From Spongospora subterranea f. sp. subterranea (taxonomy: Eukaryota; Endomyxa: Phytomyxea; Phytomyxea; Plasmodiophorida): DNA of 22,365 bases. Below the pieces are notes generated by a model. The model was not told the origin of the DNA, ran no database searches, and worked only from the letters and a program-made list of their open reading frames with translations. The translations under genes and the position numbers were made by a program. Below, in pieces: positions 15,690 to 22,365 of this stretch; position 1 is the first letter of the stretch, and every line of letters begins with the position of its first letter. The stretch lies in NCBI GenBank assembly GCA_049724395.1, contig JAUGWO010000308.1:1-22365 (forward strand), read 5' to 3'.

Positions 15690-17640
15690 CAAGCATTTAC
15701 CTGATCGAGGGCATCCGACCCGAACCAGTACGTGCCGAGATCAAAAGAATAATCCAATATGACCCGGATTTCTTGACCGCGAATAAGGATGAAGGACTCC
15801 TCTTCGACCTGATTCCGAAAGAGGCGAAGCAAGAACACAAGTATTAAACCAATCGAATCGAAACCGGCGATGCCAAACATCAACAAGCCGGTACATTCTA
15901 ACAGTTCGAAGCCGATCACAATTGCAATAGTCCCCCAAAACGATAAGGTCGTTAACACCCCTCGTAGGATTCCCGACGCTATTCGAAGGAAATATGAAGG
16001 TCGGGCACCACCGGACGGCGTCTGCCTCGTTTGCTTTGCAAGGGAAATCATTGCGTTCAGGTTTATCCAACCAGCACGCGCACTCAATTGCAAGAGGCGT
16101 TTCGTAATCTTCCAAAGACAAAAAAACCGAATGTCACGACGGATGTGTCGCGTATTCGAGCCGAACGCAATCAATCGTCTCTTCATCACGTAATGCAGAC
16201 GAGCAAATCGAGCGCGTCGGCAAACATAACTCATGGCGATACGATCTCAACAACTGTTCCTCTCGTACAACTCTCTCGCTCAGCATGCTACGAAAAATTC
16301 AGGAGACTGAAGTTGTCGACGTGAAATATCATGATCCACCACATTGGGCGGAACAAGCGTTCAAGAACAATCCGATCACAATCGTCGCCTCTGTCAAACT
16401 GGATTTGACGTTGACGACGTTCGATCGGCAAAACATGTAGTTTACGAGGACTCCAGTGCTACATCACTGACCTGGACCTGCTGACGATATCATTCTTATT
16501 GGCCAGCCCGAACATGTCGCATTGCGTATTGATCCACAAACGCTGGTGATACGGAATGACAAACGAATTCAAAGACCGTCGTCTACGTGAAATCGTGTAT
16601 CGACACGAAGAGGTGTTCAGAACTAAACTGGGCAACGACCCGCCGGCAAAGGTTTCAGCTATGAAACTCCATTTCAAAGCAGACTGTCTTCATTACCGTG
16701 CTCGCGCCCGCCGATATTCACCAGTTCATCAAGATTTCATGCACAAGCACATCGCCGATCTGGAGCAGAACGAATTCATCTACCGCAATCCACACGCCCG
16801 TTCCGCGTCCGCTTGTCTGGTAATCGATAAAAAGCACACCTCCGTTCGTGGCCATCGTCTATGTATCGCCACCGAACAGCCGATCAGAACGAACAATTTG
16901 GTTGGCCGATGCCGTATATAGATATCAATCTCAATTATCTACGTAACTCATGGATTTATATATTGCTGGACGCCTTCAAAGGCTACTGGCAGTTTCCCCT
17001 ACATTCCGAATCGCAAGAACGCTGTTCCTTCATAACCCATGAAGCAGTTTATACGCCACGAAGAATCATACAAGGATTGGCCGACGTCGTTTTCGCGTGT
17101 CAAGCGGGAATACAAGAGGTTTTAGGCAATCTCCTGTAAAATGACGTCCTACTGTGGATTGACGACTGTTGGGCTATGCCCAAAACATCAATCACTATTT
17201 TCATTTGCTCAATAAATTTCTTGGCCCTTGGCTTGATTCGGCATCAAGCTCAATTCCGAATCGATGCGATCTTTATAAGAACACAGTAAAATGGTGCGGT
17301 GGCGTTATATCCGCTAAAGGGACATCATTCGACCCAGATATGGTATCCGCATTAGCCACTCTTAACGTCCCGATTACGACAGTGGATTTACAGCAGTTAT
17401 TGTGCTCCATCAACTAAATACGAGACAATATACCTCGTTATGCACAATTGATCGATCCTTTGCAGAAACTACTAGTCCGCTGCTCCAAATTTGTCGATTC
17501 ATTCAAACAAACACAATTGTGACGCGTCAGTCTCATCCATCAAGGGGGGATGGACGTCCCAACACGCCAGATGTTTTTCCGAGATTCAAACAAGTTCTCA
17601 CCAAGCTAATAACCAATGGCCCGCGATAAGAACCACTGAG
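15690..17640 (+). mobile_element. Old Ty3/Gypsy relic, partial
   Basis: A decayed fragment related to, but clearly diverged from, the element at 2053-7121. Parts in order: end of gag (about 15.69-15.85 kb, with an LIEGIRPEPVRAEIKRI-like stretch), a zinc-knuckle region (about 16.0-16.15 kb), the segment before reverse transcriptase and the RT itself (about 16.55-17.4 kb, with the LLDAFKGYWQFPL motif), and the beginning of the RNase H side (about 17.4-17.64 kb). No integrase, chromodomain or LTR is visible, and neither edge has a recognisable target duplication. It is heavily broken, with more than six breaks, and its low similarity to the other element suggests a much older insertion. Confidence 0.85.
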
Positions 17641-18071
17641 GACTATGCTTTTGTCCTATATATATAATAGTCCGTGGCGGTAGGTCGCCATCAGTGCCCG
17701 GAATACCTAAAACGGGCTGCCGGACGACCCGAACATATCCATCCAGCACCATTTTGAATCGGTAGGTTATTCCCGAAAGCCTGCCCGAGACCAGGCTCAA
17801 TAGAAAGATCTTGAAAAATGCGATCCAACTATACCATCAGCCGCTCCCCAACTTCAAGAATTTAAACAAAAAAAACGATTCAAAGTTTCCTTTTTCAACC
17901 ACCCTAATGCAAAGCTCCGAGGTCAATTTCTAATACAAAGCACTGGATTAATCCTGAAACTTCGATGCGCCGTAACCCATTGCGATGCCGCAGTGTTGAA
18001 CACCGTAACCCATATAGTAACCCATAGTGATGCCGCAGTGTTGTACATGTTGGTGAGTTTCGAGACCAATC
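17641..18071. other. Intergenic; direct repeat upstream of the OrsD-type gene
   Basis: No coding frame is supported. A TATA-rich stretch (tatatatataatag) lies at about 17658-17671. A 26-bp direct repeat (taaccca..g.gatgccgcagtgttg) occurs at 17973-17998 and 18018-18043, a 45-base offset, with a third partial taaccca copy between them. The second copy ends 28 bases before the ATG at 18072, so these may be promoter elements or part of the 5' leader. Confidence 0.5.
17973..18043. promoter_or_regulatory. 26-bp direct repeat just upstream of ATG 18072
   Basis: Two copies (17973-17998 and 18018-18043) differ at two or three bases. Their place immediately upstream of the OrsD-type gene suggests a promoter or leader function, but no known factor-binding site is recognised. 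They could equally be a small tandem duplication with no role. Confidence 0.3.
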
Positions 18072-18781
18072 ATGTACCAGTGCGAGAAGTGCTCAAAGTG
18101 CTTCAGCAACCAGCGTGATCGAAAATATCATTGGCGGAAGGAGCACCAGGAATCTGTCACTATTAATTTGCCAGATCGGACGCGATTCATTGTTCACCGG
18201 TCAATCAGCAACGACATTTCTGGGTTTTCATGTCCTATTCAATCTTGTGATGCTTTCCTTGAGAATCCTCAATCACTTCGAAAACATGTCCTTCAATGTT
18301 CCAGATTGGCCTCAGTAAATCATAGACCAACGCCTGATCAGGACCAAGACCAACAGGACCCCACACCTATCTCCAGTCTCACTCTTTATGACATTTCTTT
18401 CATTGCTGAGCTGTCGATTTTGGTGTGCAGGAAATGCCAGTATGTCTTAAGTCCAATCTCCCGGTCCATTCGCCAACACATTCGAGACAAACATACTGGC
18501 ACTACTCCCTCTTTGGCCTTTGTCAAACAAGCACTATTGCTGATTGAAGCTGAAATATGTTCTGCCGATCATCCTTCACTGAAACAATACATGGAGCCGA
18601 GTTGCCAATTATTACCACCTGTACCTGGCGTGAAAATCGTCTCGGGATATCAATGCCTTTCGTACGCTTATTATTGCCCTCGTTCTGAAACCATGGGCAG
18701 GCATTTCCGTGATCATCATGTTGACTGTCGGTTTCAATCAAATTCATATCGACCATGTCAACTGCAGTCTCTGTTTCCCAA

Positions 18782-18837
18782 GTAAGTTCTCAATTCGCAT
18801 CAAAGATGTATCTCATTGCTTGAACAGCTCATTCAAG
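18782..18837 (+). other. Predicted 56-bp intron in the OrsD-type gene
   Basis: The donor GTAAGT is a perfect consensus, and the acceptor is ATTCAAG. Removal joins phase 2 to phase 2, bypasses the stop after SLFPK and links two Cys/His-domain segments in the order known for the family. The size matches the other introns predicted here (52-59 bp). Confidence 0.75.
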
Positions 18838-19844
18838 AAAGTATTTCGGTGTGTTTCCCACTTTTTCACAAAATCTGCTACCATCGCCGTCAACAAATAT
18901 TCCCATCGATGACGTGCAATTTAACCAAGCTCTTGACCAGTTCATCACTACTCAGAATGGCGCGCAACCAATTCTTGATGAACGATGCCGACATCCCATG
19001 CTACAATCAACGAACTGGGACAAACTTGTCGAAGATGAGTTCAGTTCAGTCAGCGCTGAAGAATTAATTGATTTAGCTAAAGGGGCCGATCCAAAAGACC
19101 AGTTCGAGGTAGCAGTCCTTGACGCAGCCAATGAGTTTATCGATCAAGTGCACGTATACATTGCGAAGATCCCATTCATAACTCTGCGCATGATCCTCGG
19201 CGGCAACGAAAAACGTAAATGTCGAGCCGCGTGGGTTTCATGGCTATCAGGAGCTTTCGACCCGTAGGCGCTGTGCAGCAAGACTAGCCCGTTTGATCCT
19301 GATGCTCTGTCGCATGACCGCGGATGATGCGAGTACGTATTTGAGCCTCATCATTGACGACCAGCAGCTTGACAGCGCGATTGACACCATTCGATCCAAC
19401 GCTCTTGATCATGAGCCTAACCATATGCTTCCGATGATTCAGCAACTGCTGAAGAGTGTATTTTGTCAAACATGTGATTTTCAGAGTGTTCCGCACCATT
19501 TCATGTTGTATAGATTCGTCATTTTTTCTAATATGCTCATCAACGATGAATCCGGCTATACTTTTCGGAGCCCACTGAAGATCTCATCCGGATTATCAGA
19601 AATTCAATTCTGGGGACGCTCAATGGTGGTTTTTGAACTGTTCAGATCCGAATGGGCAGGAATTCAGGCTCCAAGTCAAGATGAGTTCATATCTTTGTGC
19701 CAGTTTGTCACCGATGGCTTCAATTCACCATTTAACTCAGTGCGAGAATTGTTGCGACTCCTCTCCGTAATCGTTGGAGCACAGCCAGAAATGCCCCAGT
19801 TTTATTGGGCAGACGATGATTGCAGGACGTTATCCTCAGCAGTT

Positions 19845-20410
19845 GATTGTTTTTCGATCTCGATTGATCACTTGTCCCTTATGGTGTCCCAGCTGTTTTT
19901 AGATGCTGATCATCATATGAAGACGAAGTTGCTATATGGGTTCGATTTGCATAATTTCGACCGCGTCATCTCTGGCAAAGTCTTTGACAACTTATACTGC
20001 AATGAGGCCGGATATTCCTTTTTATCGGATCCTAAAAACAACTTCCGCTTAGTGTCGGATCCATTTGTGCGATACCTTCTTAGCCATTGCAGGCGATACT
20101 TCATCGAGGGTTGCTTTGGTGGTTCGATTGTCTGGAACTCAGAATCTGTGCAAAATTATCGCCTGCAATGGCTAAGAAGGTATCGCACAAATGGATCCGA
20201 CACTAAGCGGAAATTGTTTTTAGGATCCGATAAAAAGGAATATGGGGCCTCATTGCAGTATAAGTTGTCAAAGACTTTGCCAGAGATGACGCGGTCGAAA
20301 TTATGCAAATCGAACCCATATAGCAACTTCGTCTTCATATGATGATCAGCATCTAAAAACAGCTGGGACACCATAAGGGACAAGTGATCAATCGAGATCG
20401 AAAAACAATC
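19845..20410. repeat. Inverted duplication, 254-bp arms, about 98 per cent identical
   Basis: The arms 19845-20098 and 20157-20410 have equal length and differ at only about four or five positions; the spacer is 58 bases. The left arm is in the natural frame of the OrsD-type gene. The right arm copies it backwards and separates the gene from its own continuation at 20411. This is a very recent event in the window. Confidence 0.95.
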
Positions 20411-20681
20411 TAAGGCTGCCCAAGAATTTCACGAGGACCTGCTAACCATTATTCATGTTTCCAGTGGTCAGCCCCTTCGGGCGGAGGAAGCCAAATCTTT
20501 GATGCTGAGCCGGACAGGTAACTCAATAAACCGGTCAGTGTATTGGATAAATGGACAGGTCTGCTTGCTGCAACGATACCACAAGGGGAGCAGCAAGTCA
20601 GGGAAGGCCAAGTATATTGCGAGATTTGTCGCTCCACAGCACACCAGGCTTTGCCTGCTCTACTTGATTCTGTATAAATAA

Positions 20682-21168
20682 TCCGTGGAATTGACGTCCA
20701 TCACATACATTAGGGGGTACGCAAGACTATAGCGTACAGTACCGGACATCTTAACACCACACTTTTGTATGGGTTGCATGAATTGGGTGTTAGTCCGTGG
20801 GTGTTAGTCTGTGAGTGTTAACACCCAAAATCCAATCTATGCATATGGTGTTTACAAATCACCAAATACGACTTATGTCAGGTTAAATCGTTTCATAAAA
20901 CAACCAAGACGGTTTGGAATGCTTTCGGTGGTCAAAGTATCACAATTGGTGTCTTCATTGTCTTCCATTCAAGATTGAAGGGTAAAACCTCCGTCGCGAC
21001 CTCGTCGTTCCTGACGGTATGAATCAAAATATTTGGCGGAATTCCTTGTTACGACCTCAAAGATGTCGAGTAAACTCTATTTGATATCTTGTTAAAGTTC
21101 ATAAAGTCAATCTGCCAAGATCACATTGAAAGAGAACAAAAAATCTGGAAATTTGCTGTGCTTTGTAT
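20682..21168. other. No gene recognised; 14-bp repeat inside
   Basis: Downstream of the OrsD-type remnant there is no coding frame that I support. At 20785-20820 the unit GGGTGTTAGTCYGT is repeated twice and then degenerates to GAGTGTTA. It is flanked by AACACC on the left (20754-20759) and by TAACACCC and GGTGTT on the right (20819-20851), giving a loose inverted arrangement that may be the remains of a small MITE. Confidence 0.5.
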
Positions 21169-22365
21169 TCAAAACTCTTGAAGAACACAGCTGTTCAAGA
21201 GGTCGTCTTTAAGCAGTACCTCCAAAGAATTCAGTGTAAGTTCTCCTTCATCAATGGCTGCTTGCAGGCATTGATGAAGAACATGGTAGGACTTAATGCT
21301 GCACCAACCTCGTTCGGCATTTGTGACTTGCCTGCTGACCAGGCGGCTCTCCCCTCTTTCGATGTAATCGCTGCAACTCTTGCATTGAGGCTTTTTGCCT
21401 CTCATTGACACCGTATGCACGGATAACCCTATTGGAGGCTTCTTCAGCGACGGTTTCTTCGTAAGACGCTCCGTCGTTTTCTTCACAAATTTCGATATCT
21501 GATGGCTGCTGCTGCTGCTGGTGCCGTCAGTACTGCCTGTGTCCATGCAATCTAGGTTGACCCTAAACAGATATCAATAATTTGCTGCAACAAGGGATGA
21601 CAAATGACATAAGTATGGTACCTTTTGTAAAGACTATGGGCAACTCTATAACCAGAAGGAAATATGAACGTTGAGATGTTTACCCAGCGCAGGCATGGAC
21701 GCTTCATGCCGTCGTAGTACAGACCACCGCCCTGAGGTAACATCAACCCTGTGAAATGAAACCCGTTAAACATAATCACGGCGAATAAAGAATACTCGAC
21801 ATCCCCGAACAAGATCCGCCTATCGATGTTCGCAAGACTCGTCAGGCTTGGACAGACGGTCTCAACTCGGAGCAATGCCGATGCAGTTTTCACCCTGAAC
21901 GATCGACGTGTGTCGTGCCCGTTGCATCTCCACATCATCGGAATTTCCGCTTTGGGATCATTCAAAATGTCGTTTCCACCATGGTTTTCCGTAAGCATCG
22001 TCATTTCATGACGATGCTGTCTGTCGACTTCACTAATATCATTATTTGGAAATTGGGCATTACAATGATACCCAGCGTCATTGATCAGAAGGTCAACAAC
22101 GCGCTCCGTTGTTACGGCATGCACATCCGATGTGAAGTTGATCGACTGGTTTTTCCACATATAACATCTCTGTCTGGCGGCAACTGGACTGCTACAAGCA
22201 GCATCAAACTCGATTTCGAAAGCGAATTGGCTTGATAAACCACCAATTACGTCAACGACGTCACAAGTCAGGTCAACAGACCCTTCTGGTCTCTTTTCCA
22301 TTGCCTCTGTCATCCACCGTAACCTGGATCGCTTGTACTCAGCCTTGTCTAACAGATCAAGGCAC
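21169..22365 (-). CDS. Two-exon protein, papain-fold-peptidase-like core plus zinc-finger-like tail (5' partial)
   Basis: Exon 1 is open from the window edge (about 22364) to 21622, with an internal Met at 22313; the intron is 21563-21621 (59 bp, GTACCA...GTTTAG, phase-consistent); exon 2 is 21562-21169. The frame is open upstream of the Met at 22313 (KRSRLRWM), so the gene probably starts outside. Residues around YSLFAVIMFNGFHFTGLM and GGGLYYDGMKRPCLRWV match the strand-His-strand core of papain-fold peptidases (ubiquitin-hydrolase/Ulp-like), as in fungal transposon-associated proteins with a 'GVIY..HFT...W..DGM' motif; the catalytic Cys is not identified. Exon 2 has a poly-Ser run, a basic stretch (KKTTERLTKKPSLKKPP) and CKSC...YHVLHQC, a zinc-finger-like pattern. 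It may belong to a mobile element; this is inference. No frameshift is seen. Confidence 0.5.
21563..21621 (-). other. Predicted 59-bp intron
   Basis: Donor GTACCA and acceptor CTGTTTAG on the minus strand. Of three candidate AGs (exon starts 21584, 21562 and 21551) only 21562 restores the phase, giving LYK-R-VNLDCMDTGST across the junction and bypassing the stop after CLGST. A second possible intron just upstream (GTAAAC...TATAG near 21645-21682) would be only 38 bp and is not adopted. Confidence 0.6.

Larger units (their letters stand above)
18072..20681 (+). pseudogene. OrsD/C2H2 zinc-finger protein, telomere-linked-helicase type, rearranged
   Basis: Exon 1 (18072-18781) encodes a C2H2 finger at residues 4-25 (C-x2-C-x12-H-x4-H), a C2HC finger at 54-76, then two Cys/His clusters typical of the OrsD domain: CRKCQYVLS...H-x4-H at 119-141 and YYCPRSETMGRHFRDHH at about 195-216. 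A 56-bp intron (18782-18837, GTAAGT...AAG) restores phase and gives QSLFPKKYFGVFP, the usual continuation in this family. The frame shifts near 19260 and continues to 20104 (FEL..EWAG, YGFDLHNFDRVISG). A 254-bp inverted duplication follows; then the frame resumes at about 20411 with DLLTIIHVSSGQPLRAEE and LLQRYHKGSSKSG, a block found near the middle of fungal telomere-linked RecQ-like proteins. The helicase part is missing. In this family the protein is a large nuclear DNA-associated product; here it is probably dead. Confidence in the family is fair, from motif memory. Confidence 0.6.

Noticed and set aside
15677-16234. 185-codon minus-strand ORF with hydrophobic stretches
   Set aside because: Most of it is antisense to the recognisable gag and zinc-knuckle region of the plus-strand Ty3/Gypsy relic.
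19913-20383. Minus-strand ORFs identical to the OrsD-type protein segment
   Set aside because: They are the mirror image of the plus-strand coding arm created by the 254-bp inverted duplication, not separate genes.
1-22365. tRNA, rRNA or telomeric repeats
   Set aside because: No cloverleaf with a conserved B-box, no ribosomal core sequence and no TTAGGG-type array was seen on either strand by eye.

Overview
The window is eukaryotic and reads like repeat-rich accessory DNA of a fungus, probably an early-diverging zoosporic (chytrid-like) one. The reasons are short GT-AG introns of about 52-84 bp, an OrsD/C2H2 protein with a C-terminal 'GQP...YHK' block as in fungal telomere-linked helicases, fungal-type DNA transposon remnants, and Ty3/Gypsy elements whose RNase H resembles those of zoosporic fungi and oomycetes. 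An oomycete or another zoosporic protist cannot be excluded from sequence alone.

Layout. 250-497: cluster of GGCC palindromes with three CCCTA-type ends (hAT-like non-autonomous DNA). 498-1325: decayed coiled-coil gene (minus strand) with part of it duplicated in inverted orientation. 1556-7440: a host or recombinase-like gene on the minus strand, split by a broken chromodomain-bearing Ty3/Gypsy element (2053-7121) with 125-bp LTRs and a 5-bp target duplication. 7600-8098: decayed unknown gene on the plus strand. 8095-10714: large gene for a secreted, internally duplicated protein with a 57-bp tandem-repeat linker. 11201-11363: imperfect long hairpin. 11981-12814: shrunken transposase-like ORF. 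12808-13314: 26-bp repeats followed by a 377-bp hAT-type MITE packed with AACCGG words. 14460-15516: multi-intron WD40-like gene (minus). 15690-17640: a second, much older Ty3/Gypsy relic (plus). 18072-20681: OrsD/zinc-finger gene with a 56-bp intron, interrupted by a 254-bp near-perfect inverted duplication. 21169-22365: two-exon gene (minus, 5' end outside the window) with a papain-fold-peptidase-like core and a zinc-finger-like tail.

The genes do not form a pathway. The themes are mobile DNA and recurrent local rearrangement: three separate inverted duplications share the same geometry (arms 62-254 bp, spacers 39-61 bp), and the secreted-protein gene shows an in-frame tandem duplication with a homogenised tract. 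The best candidates for new biology are the secreted duplicated protein with basic linker repeats, the set of inverted duplications (possible hairpin-RNA sources), and the OrsD-type gene. There are no rRNA, tRNA, CRISPR or telomeric repeats that I can support.
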